Origin: Pyrenopolyporus hunteri
Taxonomy: Eukaryota; Ascomycota; Sordariomycetes; Xylariales; Hypoxylaceae
NCBI GenBank assembly: GCA_902806595.1
Contig: CADCXC010000012.1
Span: 682,001-746,000 of the forward strand
Direction: 5' to 3'
DNA: 64,000 nucleotides
Shown: positions 11,801-23,516 of the stretch, piece by piece
How positions within the stretch are numbered: the first letter of the stretch is position 1
How the letters are laid out: each line of letters starts with the position of its first letter
The notes under the pieces: generated by a model
Seen by the model: only the letters and a program-made list of their open reading frames with translations
The model's database searches: none
What the model was told of the DNA's origin: nothing
Program-made: the position numbers and the translations under genes

Positions 11801-13286
11801 GCACGCACAGAAGCTCCTCGAGACACAGTTGAGGAACGCCAGGCACTTGCTTATCTTAGCTCCGATCCAGGACAAAACCCGAGACCAAGTTCGAGGAGGT
11901 GCCGCCAAAATTATTGCTCAGTTAAAGTGGTCCCGAACTGAGATTTGGAGGCTAAAATGTCACCGCGACATTCTCGCTCTGGATCTCGAGGAGGAAAAGG
12001 AACTTAATGGCGAACTAGGAGATCCGGCCGAGACTACCGTGTCTACCGACAGTCCACTACCGGGAGACAAAGGACCTCCATGCAGTCCCCCAAAGGCACA
12101 ACAAGTTCCACGATCTCCAGCACCGCTTTCGCTAGCCCAACCTTCCGAGCCTATAAAGCAGATAGACGAAGACTCGCCAGCCATGGAAGATTTTGTGACG
12201 CCTCCGACTTCGGCTAGCGACCCATCGTTTCATAGCGGCCAGTCATCGCAAGACTTGGCTCCCGTAAGTTCCGACCACGTTGGTCTCAGGAAAACATCAG
12301 TCTCGAGCGTTGCCTCCTCGTCAAGACAACCCATTACGTCTACACCACCCCGCAAGGGGTCAAGTGCAACAATCGGGCAGGACAGGGACGCTATCGACGA
12401 AGGAGCTGAGGACGATGAGGGGGAAAGACAGGTCCTCGAACAGGCCGGCCTTCTTGAAACCGAATCTGTTCGCATACCAGGCCACAAGCGCAGTTCCTCC
12501 GGCAAGACGTATGACGATAGCCCCGATCGACCTAAGCGCTCGAGCATAACCGGACCGGACAAGGAAGGACTCGATCGAAACAAGATGCGCCGCAGCCTCC
12601 AACGTACACTCAGGGATGGTGCGGGTCATTTGTCACATCACCGTAGTAGGAAAGGTAAAGACTCGGCATCGAGCGGGGGGATGTCTGACGAGACTGTTCG
12701 AGAGAACGATGTCCTTACCCGTGGTACCGGCAGTTTTACGGTTCACGGCAAGAAGGCATCCGTTATCAATTTTGGGAGCGAACTACAGAACATGTCGAAC
12801 GATGAGCGTCTAAGGCAGCGCAAACAATCGCACCAAAGTGACGAGCACGGCTTCGTTTCCCCTATAGGTGTCGATGATGATTTCCATTCTATCCTTGCCA
12901 ACCCCCTGGGGCGGTCGGACCGGCGAGGGTCGGGAGCTAGCGCCAGCACGGCAACAGCTCGCTCCTTTCGCGAGTTGCACCGAAAATACTCGTCCTCAAA
13001 GGCCCACCGCCTAGGAGCCACGGGAGGCTTGTTGGCCCCATCTGATGAAGATAGTGATGCAGCCGTAAGCTTCTCAGATGGTCGAAGATCGCCCTTGCCG
13101 CCTTTAGATGATGAGGATGAGAATCCAGGAGATGATCCGCTAGCCCAGGCCCGATTCTATACACCAGAACCGCCAAACTCGCCTGTGCAGCACAAAGCGT
13201 CAGAGGCAGGGGAAGAAACCGACGAAGAAGCGGCCCAGGACGTAGAGCAACTACCCAGCCCCGTCATCCAGACGGTTGGTGCATAG
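8873..13286 (+). CDS. Sec7-PH domain Arf guanine nucleotide exchange factor, Syt1/Sec74-like (two exons)
   Basis: Activates Arf-family GTPases on Golgi, endosomal or plasma membranes. Exons 8873-9296 and 9391-13286 (intron 9297-9390, GTAAGT...CTAG) sum in frame to 1439 residues. I chose the ATG at 8873 (context CACAATGCC); an in-frame ATG at 8804 would add 23 residues. The first ~460 residues are Ser/Thr/Pro-rich and probably disordered. The Sec7 domain lies at about 465-612 and keeps the catalytic glutamate finger (LPKETQQIDR, family form LPGEAQKIDR) and the FSLLILHTDVFN helix. A PH domain follows at about 730-870 (WQEWGAILTGAQLYFFR ... DRNDWLAKLNYAAAF), then a coiled coil at about 920-1010 and a long disordered tail. 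This layout matches fungal Syt1/Sec74-type factors, not Gea/Sec7 giants. The exact Arf substrate is not deducible. Confidence 0.92.
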
Positions 13287-13826
13287 TGCTTGCAAATGGG
13301 CACCGACCGTCGATGTTTGTGGTAACTATTTGGGTTTTAAGGGAAGGGTATTTTATAACCACCATTGCATAGGAGTTTTTAGAAGGTCGGCACGGCAGGT
13401 AAACTGGAAAGGCACGCAATTTACAAAGCGCTCAAAGGAGATGACAGAAGATAATATGTACTGGTATAAAAGGGACGTCATTGCGCAAAGTGGAAGAAGG
13501 ACCTCGAAAAACACCCTACCGGTATTAGGTATTTCATCGGGAGGTCCTTGGAGTCTAAGCGGTATGATAATGCTGTATGTACATGGATTTTAGCAGCACT
13601 CCTTGTAATCTGGTTTACAACCCAACCCACGACCCTTTACTTGTGTCATTCCTGCGTACAGAACTATGCTATTTTTAATTTACATAGCTACGGGAAATAA
13701 ATACTACTTCCCCGTGGTTGAATCTCATCTTTTAAATCGCTACGTGCGTAGAACCCGGGTCAGCGTAATGCATCGGTTCCTACTTCTTCTCTCGGGACAC
13801 CAGTTCTTTTTTATTACTATGCCTCT
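13287..13826. other. convergent intergenic region
   Basis: Shared 3' flank of the Sec7 gene (+) and SRP72 (-), mildly AT-rich, no gene recognised. Confidence 0.5.
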
Positions 13827-15839
13827 CTATTTTTTACCCTTCTTCTTCTTCTTCCCTCCTTGGACAACGGAGGCCTTTTCCACCTTCACGGCGCCGGCGC
13901 CACCCACCAACTCCAACGTCTCTTCTTCCCTGACAACACCGCCCTGCGTCATTTCCTGGGCTCGCTTCTTGCCCTTCTTTCCCTTGGGCCTGTACGTGCT
14001 GCGATCGCGCAGGGGGAGCCACCGCTCCGGATCAGGCTGCTTGCCCTCCTCGTAATTCTTGGGCAATCGCTTCCTCCGACGGCGCTTGACGGCCTTTTCC
14101 GGCTCTCTCTCCGCCGGCCGTTTCTTGCCCGTGGGAGTAGGCGTAGGGATGGAAGCAACGCCAGCATTGACGAGTTCATCCACGTTAGCCCTAGCAGTTA
14201 AATTTTCGACGGGCGTGAGGCTCTGTAGATACGGCTCGATCCTGTTGTATTCGTCGTTTGCGAACGAGGCCACAAACCCTGCAACCGCGACCAAGTCTTT
14301 TTCAGACTTGGTGACCAGGTTCTCAAACAAGCCACCCGCCAAAGCAACATCCTCGCGATTAGAGGACTTGAGAAGTTCAATACCAGCTTCTCGAAGGAGT
14401 GATGCAGCAGACTCTTTCGACTTAGATCGCCAATAGATCGAGGCCTTGGCTAATTCGGTGCGGATAGAATTTTGCCGCCCTTGGAGTCGATATAATGCCA
14501 CAGCCACGGCCACTAGGCCGGGCGCGAATCGTACATCCTCGTAGTCGGGGGTCGATGCTGTTTCGAGGCGCTTAAGGAAAGTTTCTAAAAGAGTTAACGC
14601 TCGTCCGGGACTCTTAAGTTGCACATAGAGTTGAATGATAGTCAATAGAAGCCCAATATCAGTTGGGCGCTTCTCAAGAAGGGGCAATATCTCCTTCAGC
14701 GCCTCCATACCAGTCTGCATGCGAGTATGCGCTGCGGCGCTGATGACTCCGAGGGGTGCAGTTTCTAGGGACGCTACAGGAGATGGGCTCTGTAAAATTA
14801 ACTTCGAGGTAGAGGACTCGATGCCGTCAAACTTCTGCGCCTGGAGATCTATAGCATATCCATTATGTCTCAGGACAGAAGCCTGATACTCGAAAAGCCT
14901 ATCATTGTTAGATAGCTTCATGGCTGACTGGAAGAGACGTTGCGTGAGAAAAGGGTTTCTCGCCGCAACGCCAATGGCAACCTGGTTGTTCTGCGCGACT
15001 GCTCTTGTTGGGGCCTCCGGGATCCTGCTGAGAATTAGAATGCCAGTGCAGTTCAATTCGATAAGCTTTACTTACTCGGACGGCACGATAGATTTGTGCA
15101 AAGCTACCGCCTCCGCTTCTTTACCTAGCCTTGTGAGGACGTAGGCATGTTGAACCATAATTGGCAGCAACTCGGCCTTCTTCTCATCCGCAGATAAATC
15201 TTCGCTGGCTTCACACAGGTCTTGTGCACGCTTAAGGAAGACGGATGCGCGAGCAAAGTCGCATCTCGCTATACAGGTACACGCAGCATTGTATGCCGTT
15301 TCGAATGCTTCGAGATGATCACGCGAGGGCTGTCTTTCCTGTTCTTGCAATAGGTGGCCAAGTCCATTCCACTCGAGCTGAGCATATGTAGCTAGGGAGT
15401 TGATCTTCAGGTCATTCTCTTCGCCAGGTAAGCCATCCGGCCCCTGCGAGAGATGTCGATATATGTCGACGGCGTCCGAGAATTTCTCGGCACGGTAGGC
15501 GATCTGAGCAGCGAGATGGCGTAAGGCGCGAGAAGGCTTGGATGGTATCGAATCCGCCCTGAGTATCGCTTCCGCCTCGTCGAGCTTGCCGGACTTGTAG
15601 AGGGCGTACGACTTCTCGAAAAGGCACTCCTTCTCTAGGTCGTATCCGGCTTCGGCTACGGCGCGAAGGGCATCGTCGAAGCGGTCTAGCTTCAAAAGAG
15701 CGATAACGCGAGTGCGATGGGCATTTATATCTCTCTTGGAAACCTTAATAGCCGCGTTAGCAGCTTTCAAGACCTCGTCGTGGTCTTCAATAGTCGAAGC
15801 CCGCAGGAGCGAGGCGAGGTTCGCCGCGGGACTCGCCAT
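13827..15839 (-). CDS. SRP72: signal recognition particle subunit SRP72 (two exons)
   Basis: Protein of the S domain of the signal recognition particle, which binds SRP RNA together with SRP68 and takes part in co-translational targeting to the ER. Exons 15076-15839 and 13827-15027 (48 bp intron 15028-15075, GTAAGT...CAG) give 654 residues, typical for the family. Most of the chain is TPR-like helical repeats (for example FEKSYALYKSGKLDEAEAIL). The C-terminal RNA-binding region is diagnostic: a basic KKRPAEREPEKAVKRRRRKR block, then LPKNYEEGKQPDPERWLPLR and the Tyr-Arg-Pro-Lys-Gly-Lys-Lys-Gly motif, ending in a lysine-rich tail. The acceptor is a CAGCAG tandem, so two isoforms differing by one residue are possible. 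Divergent from the next gene across 4.6 kb. Confidence 0.95.
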
Positions 15840-18800
15840 GATCGCCGGAAGGTGTGCGGGCTTGTTAGGGTGAGGGGGACTCGTAACAGACTATTAATTG
15901 AGGCCTTTAGTGATAGTAATGTAGAAACCGCGGCAAATTGTCATTGCCGACAACTACCCATAGGTAGCAGATGTAAGTGTGTAGTTGATGTAGGCAGGTA
16001 TGTAGGTATGTATGTAGATATGTAGGTAGTTAGATGGATGCGCAGTACCTATCCAACGATCCGTCGTGGTGGGGTTCTTGGTCTACACGTGTGGGTATCT
16101 GGTAGTTTAGGTACCTAGTACTACCTTTTGGGTTCATAGGCTGGATGATGTATATGAAAAAAAAAAAGAGCACCACGCCTTCCGTCCGATTGTCCTCTGT
16201 ATCCTAACCTATGCGTACATGCGTAACTTACAAAGGGGCCTTACCTAGGTGCTTTTCTAAGATGTTCATTCCGCTATATATCTACCTCGTTACTACTTAC
16301 CTATCTATAGGTATAATTATATACCTGGGTAGGTATCGGTGTGTATTGTATGATACGTAGGTACCTAGGTAATTTCTGTGGGAAGGGAAACTATCGAGCT
16401 AGGGTAGGTATCTATCTTATCTTATCGAGATATTTAACGCCGTCAGCTTTCCCGATTTTTTGATAACTCCCTTAAGGCTTTTTATATTGTAGGTACCTAG
16501 GTATATATTATATATAGATGTACCTTGTATATAGTGTTACGCAAGTATAACGCACCCAGATATGTGTATAAGCGTTCTCAATTAGAGGATACATATGCGT
16601 ACGTGTGCGTGTATATTGATTCCCTCCTTGCAAATATCTGAATAGATATACCCACATGTTCAATATCTTCCGTGGTTCCCAGCCTCCTCGTAGAGTGTCC
16701 GAACTTCAACGCAAGCAGTACCGATACTGTGAGCGAACATCCAGTCTAACGATTGTCTCTTCTCATCATCAGTCCGAGCTCGGCTTACTCAACCACCTTT
16801 CCATTGCAGCTCTGTTTTCACCGAAAATGATTACGATTGGCAGGCAGAGATTACATCGGATAACCAACGAGACTACTTGTGTATGATGGGAGCCTCATTT
16901 CAGGATTCAGCGGGATAGCAGTGTCAAAGGGTGAGATAAGACTTCCTAGCCGACGAAGACGTCTTTGCTTTGCACTAGATACCGATATGTTTATCTTCTA
17001 TCATATCACTCAGTGCACCTCACCGACCATCTCAGAAGCGACGCGTGGGTATTGGGGGACGTAATCGTCCCGCCACCCTCTTCTCGATGGAAGGCGTGGG
17101 GATGTGATCCAATGAGTAGGCATCGTAGATATCTACGGCACGCGATCAGAGCCGGTAGAAGACTGGGGGATGAAACGTAGCTTATCAAGGTGTTCAGGAG
17201 AGCTGAAGGATGTCCACCCTATAACTTGCTCCCACCGGCCGCCATTAGCCCCCATCGACATCAGAGGCTTGCCGCCCGAGTTGAGGTGAGCGAGATAAGG
17301 TATGAACCCAGGACAAGGGACTTGCAACGTGGAACCAAGGCACTCTATCAAGATATCCCTGTCAGACTCGAATATCTACGGGCATGGGGGGGGAGCACAC
17401 AAAGTTGATAGCCATCGTGCGCGGGATTATAAGGTTGCCTACAGCTCATGCGCTCGGTCTCGTCGCAATTACATGCGCATTTTGTTCGTTCGACACATGT
17501 ATACCTACCCTACCAGTGCCCCCTTTTCGACGCGGCTCGGGTACTACATTGTATCTACAGATGGTTAGTGTGGCACCGGCAAGCCCAATATATTCGTTGC
17601 GTCTTTTACGTCTAACCTTACCTACCGAAGTATATGTGTTCTCCATTTCAATTTCAACCCTTGATCTACATATGTCCGGCGTGTAATCAACGATTAAGGC
17701 GCCATTACGCAACGGATTCTACGGATTAGTCTATTTATTGCACCATCCTGTCATACCTCATTATACCGATTTTCTGCGGTCCTTGTGGGGGGTGGGCGCC
17801 GATGGTACGACGCATCTACATCCGTATAACCCAATCATGGCCCGATCCTCCCTTTCATTTAACGGTCTCGACTATGTATACCGGCATGTATCTCGACTGT
17901 ATTACGCGGGTTTGATGCTGACATCGACCTCACCACATACAAGCTAGGTACTCGCTGACACGTCTTGGAATATCACACAAATCTCACTCACCCGAGGCTC
18001 TTAGGGTGACTGTCGCTTGGGTCGGTTAGATAACCGTCAGTTCAGGTCAGCAAGCCTGGTTTGCTGCGCATGTTCTGATGCACGCCATGACGCAGGTAAT
18101 ACACGACGAGGCAAAGCGGATACATGGCACTCGTCCACACGGGACCGACCCTTCCTTCCATCTTGGAATTTTCACATGGTCCGAAAATGATATGTGCATC
18201 AAGTATGTATGCACATGTAGAAGCATAATTGATACCTGGCCGCCCGCATACTTACCTAAGGTATAACTACCGGGTAGTATAACCTAACACACCCCAACTA
18301 AATAGGGGACTAATGAGCCTGGGGACTAGTAGGTACCCACCCGGTGGGAACCTGTTGTTGATTACATACTCACCGGTCGACCCCCAACATCGCCATGCTG
18401 TCACTTATACTCTCTTGAGTCCTGGCCTGTAACGGCCGAGGCCCCATATACGTACCAGGCACTAGTAAGACAGCATCAAGACGTCGCAGTATGTATGGGT
18501 TGCGGTTGCATTTGGATATACTATGTAGTATGTATGTAAGTAAACGCCTGGGTTGATCAAGAGGAGGTGTGGGGGTGCAATCGAGTGGGAACAGCCGGGC
18601 CAATGACCAATTCCCAGATGTTCTCGTCTTGCCCAACTTCTGTTATCGACTCCCCACTCGCCCTACTATACATGTACTACCTACATATAAGAGGGTACTA
18701 CGTATACATACATGTATACATTATAGGTATGTGTAGAGACCCCCACACGCAGGGAAAATGTCACGAGAGTGGGAAAGTCTCCACCCACCCGTTCGATACC

Positions 18801-20452
18801 TAACATATCTACCTTAGCTGCTTAGGTAGGTAATGTACCTGAAGGCCTGCGGTAATCCATGTGGCATAGTGGCTTCTAACATGTAAAATGTTCCTTTCTC
18901 CTTAGCCTGCAGTCGAAAGCGCTGGATCAACCAACAGGCTTTGGCAGGGGTTGAGATCAGAGGGTAAGAAAAATCTCTAATAATTGATTAAAGTCGCAGC
19001 AAGGAACAACGGGCCATTCGTCAAAGTCCAAGACGGAAAACAATTCCCCCTCCCCCCCTTTCCGCTTCGCGCTGCACATGTGAATGGCACCTTTGCAACG
19101 TCGCTATACCCTAGTACTACATACCGTATACTATAAGGGATAAGGGATAAGGGATGAGGGATTGTAAGTTGGTAAGATACCTATGTATGTATTCACAGGT
19201 AAGTAGCTAGGATCTGTGGGTATCGTACAATACTTATTGTGTTGTATCAAGGTATCGTAGGTATTGCATGTATTGATCGTATCGTACCTACCCGGGTAGT
19301 GTTAGCCATCCTTGTCGCAGTCAAGCAGTTGCTCCTCTACTATGAGGTATGTATCTCCCTCAATCCCTCGCCCTCGCCCTCGCCTTCAACCCTCGCCCGC
19401 CCCCTTCTCTCCTCCCACATTAATCCCATACCTCCCGCGAAAAACTCACATCTTCCGATTCGGGCCTACTCGGCTTCTGAAGCTGGCAAAAACTGATCAC
19501 TGGGAGCAATTCTACTATTATATTGTGCCAGACTTGCAACAGGCGCACAATGGGTGCAAACAGACGCTAATCACGGCCGCCATCCCCCCGCCACTCATCA
19601 ATTCATCCAAAGCTCTAAGGATGATGATAATAATAGTAATTAGTGGTCAAGAATAAAGGGCTAGCGACCCGAACTGTGCCGGACCCTCGCAATCCTTGCG
19701 CGCGGTATCTGATAACTTCGACCTCTTCTAGCCTATCGGTTTATCTGCAGCGGATCCCATTCGAACGCATCCGTCCACGCATTTCGTATACATTCGTCCC
19801 CCAAGTACTCCCTCTGTCTCTTTCTTGCGTCAACCTCTTTTTATCCATTAAGCACTTCTCCCTCCCAGGCGATCCAATACATATCTTGTACTTGTTATCC
19901 GCAGTCGGCCAGTGCGCTTGCCTTTCGCCGCGGCGCCCTCGTTGCACCCAGAGAGGGACCTGTCTACAACCTACCTACATCGGCCTCCACTACTAACTGG
20001 CCGGCTTCTGGCCTCCAGCGCCGCGGGTAGTCCGATAACAGATAGTGGGACCCCGTCTCATTCATCAGCACGGCACCAGGTTGTATCCTCCTTTATTATA
20101 TGACCTTGGGGATTTCCTCCTACTTTCTTTTCCTCAACACCCCATTATCTTCCGATCCTGGAAAACAAAAACCGCGTCTCCCCACGGTCGTGACCTAGTC
20201 CACACCTACCCGCCGGGAGTTTGGTGTACGGGTTATCTCGCAAGTCGTTCCATGGACCAAGTAAACCCCGCCAGCCAGCCCTTGTATCCCGCGCGTTGCG
20301 TCCGATAACATTGATTGACCTCGCTGTGCTTCGCTGCAAGTGCACATCATAACGTCGGGTCCCCGAGCTCGGGCGGCCTCAAGGCGAGGCCACACATTTT
20401 GAAGGCATCCTTTGGCCTTGGATCTGCTGCTGTACAACTACAACTACGGAAT
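15840..20452. other. 4.6 kb gene-free spacer
   Basis: The longest spacer before the Cys/His-cluster gene. Scattered short ORFs show no family match, and no tRNA or 5S rRNA is recognisable. It contains palindromic repeats (16105-16510), an A-run near 16157, repeated GGGATAA units near 19137-19155, and pyrimidine-rich tracts (19360-19440, 19800-19870) that probably belong to the promoter and leader of the downstream gene. Confidence 0.45.
16105..16510. repeat. dispersed ACCTAGGT-type palindromes
   Basis: GTACCTAG at about 16111, GGTACCTAGGTAA at about 16360 and GGTACCTAGGTATA near 16492, set in TA-rich sequence. Same family as the other spacer clusters. Confidence 0.7.
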
Positions 20453-21943
20453 ATGTCTGTTTCACCTTCACAGTCCCCGCGGGTAGAACCTGTGGCTTCT
20501 AAACAGCATATCGACGAGACCAAGCTTCCTAGCGGCCAGTGCAGATACATTCTGCTAAATCCGGAGATTAAGGGGCAGCGCTGCGCTTGCGTTGGCTTCA
20601 CCATCAATCGATCTCTCCCTGGCGTTACCTGCGATTGTGGCCATCTCTCATGCTACCATATACAATCTGCTGAGCCACCTCCAAATAAGAATGAAATGGA
20701 CGTACTTAGGCGGCGTATCCAGATACTTGAAGAGCAGCTTGACCGGGAGAATGATGGGGGTCTCGGTGGCGCTTTGGGCAGCGTGGTTAGACGTCTGGGG
20801 GATCTAGAGGAGCAGGTCGAGAGGAACAAAGACGAAACCAGTCAAGAAATGAAAGGCTGCTATAAAAATGTCGATCGTATGTGGCAGTCCGTCACTCAGC
20901 TCGAAAAGCGGCAAGTCGGATACGAGCACCGCCTCCTTGTGTTCGACGAACGGTTAGACGGCCATGACGATGCATTGCAAGGGCTAGGTGATAGGCTCGT
21001 GGAGTTTGACGAAGCATCTATGATGCTCGAAGAGCGTGTGGATGCATTGGAGGAACAGGATAACCACCACATGCCCATTCATAGGCGTAGGCGAAGATCC
21101 ACGTCAGGCTCGGAAGAGTCAAAAAACTGCAAGATGCTACGGCAATGCCATCTGCCGAGCAACCGCAATTATAGCATTACAGCCGGATCCGCATCGACTC
21201 CACCTTTGGACTCTCGCCGCGGGTCTACCGAGAGCGGTCCGGTAGAGGTAATAGGATCATGGACCGTGCATATATCGCTTCTCCCAACAGCATCGCAGCC
21301 ATTCCCTTTCGAGAAGGACACGAACGCGTACAAGAGGTGCCTATCTCGTGGGCTCCATCAAATGGTTGCCGTCGCGGGGACAGACGGCGAGTCTTTCGCC
21401 AGAGCCGTATCAAAAGCCTTCGGAAAACTCCTCCGGGGTAGAGACTGGGTCCCGCTACAGGCCCGACTCTGTGATGCGGCGACACTGCAAGGTCTTCCGA
21501 TGCTCCGGCCACTAGACCCGGATCTGATAGGTACAAATTATGACCTCGAGTTTCTGCGCAAATACTGCGCTGTATGCCTGCCGAACGGCAAGGTGGAATC
21601 CATGTACATCGCCATGTTGTCTGATACATTCTCTTGGCAATATCTAAGGCGATCACCGTGTTATCTGGATGGCCTCGAGGAGTGCTGGGCCTACGATCCT
21701 CTGCTTGACCCGAACGACAATTTTGAAGATTATAACAGCGACGTGCAAGACGGGCGGTCTGCAGGAGAGATTGTGCCACCTTTGCCGTCTTTAAAAAGAA
21801 ATGCGTCGGAGATGTCGCGGACGCCGAGCTTGAGCTCGACCCCAGCAAACGAAGGGAACGAAAGCTCACGACAGAAACTGCCACGAACCACATGTATGCA
21901 AGCAGCTATGGAACTTCGTAGACGGGGCGTGGAGACGGTTTAG
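20453..21943 (+). CDS. conserved-looking protein with SWIM-like Cys/His cluster and coiled coil
   Basis: Not a gene I can name. 496 residues from the first ATG in frame (20453); the open frame continues upstream without a further ATG. An N-terminal cluster of Cys/His residues (C30, C44, C46, C60, C62, H64, C67, H69) includes C-x-C and C-x-C-G-H-x-x-C-x-H. C44-x-C46 ... C67-x-H69 fits the SWIM zinc-finger spacing (C-x-C-x20-C-x-H), so zinc binding is inferred. A heptad-rich region at about 81-205 (VLRRRIQILEEQLDREN and following) looks like a long coiled coil. A second globular region at about 268-425 is rich in aromatic residues (WTVHISLLP ... SDTFSWQYLRRSPCY), and the tail is Ser-rich. A nucleic-acid or protein scaffold role is possible but unproven. 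Confidence 0.8.
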   Translation: MSVSPSQSPRVEPVASKQHIDETKLPSGQCRYILLNPEIKGQRCACVGFTINRSLPGVTCDCGHLSCYHIQSAEPPPNKNEMDVLRRRIQILEEQLDRENDGGLGGALGSVVRRLGDLEEQVERNKDETSQEMKGCYKNVDRMWQSVTQLEKRQVGYEHRLLVFDERLDGHDDALQGLGDRLVEFDEASMMLEERVDALEEQDNHHMPIHRRRRRSTSGSEESKNCKMLRQCHLPSNRNYSITAGSASTPPLDSRRGSTESGPVEVIGSWTVHISLLPTASQPFPFEKDTNAYKRCLSRGLHQMVAVAGTDGESFARAVSKAFGKLLRGRDWVPLQARLCDAATLQGLPMLRPLDPDLIGTNYDLEFLRKYCAVCLPNGKVESMYIAMLSDTFSWQYLRRSPCYLDGLEECWAYDPLLDPNDNFEDYNSDVQDGRSAGEIVPPLPSLKRNASEMSRTPSLSSTPANEGNESSRQKLPRTTCMQAAMELRRRGVETV

Positions 21944-23516
21944 ACATGACGTTTGGATATACCATAGAGCACGACGAAGAAGTGCGGATAGATATGGGAA
22001 GGCGTTTTCTTTCTCTCTCTTTTCTTCCTTTTCATTCCGCTCTTCCTTGGGGATGGGCGCAAACAGACGGCCGAAAATGAATACTAATAAGGTTTATCAA
22101 GTTTGGGCTGTACTCATTCTGTTGGACCTCTTTTCCTACAAGAGATTGGAGAAGGCAAATGCGTTGCGGGCTGAAGCCCTGTTCCATATCGGATTGATCG
22201 GGTGATTTTTCCCCCCCTACGAGGCGGATACGTAAGAGAATGATAAATTCCTTCGAGGGCGCGACGGTTTAATAGAAGAACCTAAGAAGCGGGTTGAAGT
22301 CTCGGATACCTACTTACATGGACATTACACGTAGGCAATAAAGGGCGGGATGAACGTGGGAGTTACACGGTCGAAGCAGGAAGCGGTCAAGAATGTCGAC
22401 ACGAGAAGAAACAAAAAAGAGACATACAATGATTCAACCGCCATCACCTAAGCCACGTAGGACCAGGCCGTTTACCTGGTTTCACGCCTGCTTAGGTGCA
22501 TATAGTGTCTGCATGTTGTACACGCATATATGTTACATAGGTACCTACCTAGGCACCTAGGTAGGCTGATTTCGGATACCCAGCGAGTCCGGCTCTCACT
22601 CGATGAAGAACACTTTGAGTTCATTCAGGGACGGAGAGGAAGAGGAATACTTAAGAGTCTATCCTTTATTTACTTACATGTAGGTACCTTATCTTTTCGG
22701 TACATTGTTGAATTTTACTGTCCCGACTTAGCTACTTTGTGGATTTCACTATGTTAATGAAGATACCACTTTGGGCACCTGCTTAATCGCGCGCAAACTG
22801 CGGGCTTCCGACGAGTAGGTACCTCGTGCCTACCCAACCCAGCTTATACAGGCATATATGTACAATAGGTAGGTACCTATGATAGGTACATATAATACAA
22901 TAACTACCTACCTAATGCTCTTATCTAATCAGTAGGTTATCGTGAATGCACATGAAAGAAGCGTACCTACATGTAGGTAGGCCCTTAAGGTACGGGCGGC
23001 AGTACGTGGATTCCCACCCTGCAATGTGGGGTTTAGTCAGCTAAAACTAGTGCACCCATTGGGTAGGCACGTACCTACCTGGGTATCCATCAAAGCTTCA
23101 ACCTCATCATAACCACCTACCTAGGCTACTACCACCTACGTTGGATATACAGGTCACCGCCATACAGCGTGTGATAGCACTACCGATATCTTTTTCCCCT
23201 GCATGTATTATACGCCTACCAACTTCGTTGGTTCTCCTAACTCTATTTATTCTACCAATCCATCGAACCCAAGCTCGTGAGTCCCGCGATCGTCGTCCGT
23301 AAGAGTATTGCACCGCACTAGACACCTCGCTTGCTATAAACCGTACTCGGAAGGCTACCTAGGTACTCATCGGGTTGTTTCCTCGGCTTGGACCCGCTCC
23401 TTGCCCTTTTGACGCGCCCCGCGCGACTAGAGCTACCTATTATTCCTTTGCCAGTCCGATTTATTTCTCGGTTCCTTTCGTCAACAACGCGCATTCGCGG
23501 ATAGGGTCTACGCACA
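21944..23516. other. intergenic region with palindromic repeats
   Basis: About 1.6 kb between two + strand genes. The first part is the probable 3' UTR of the upstream gene, and the centre is filled with ACCTAGGT-family repeats (22536-23130). No gene supported. Confidence 0.5.
22536..23130. repeat. ACCTAGGT-type palindromic repeat region
   Basis: Includes AGGTACCTACCTAGGCACCTAGGTAGG-type sequence at 22538-22565 and further TAGGTAGGTACCTA, TACCTACATGTAGGTA and CCTACCTAGG units at about 22866, 22964 and 23116. Confidence 0.75.

Noticed and set aside
17293..17345. tRNA-like stretch on the minus strand (GAACCCAGGA...CTTGCAA...)
   Set aside because: The T-stem does not pair, no proper A box is found and no 7 bp acceptor stem can be formed.
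20315..20452. N-terminal extension of the Cys/His-cluster protein
   Set aside because: The open frame has no ATG before 20453, only a TTG, which is not a normal fungal start.
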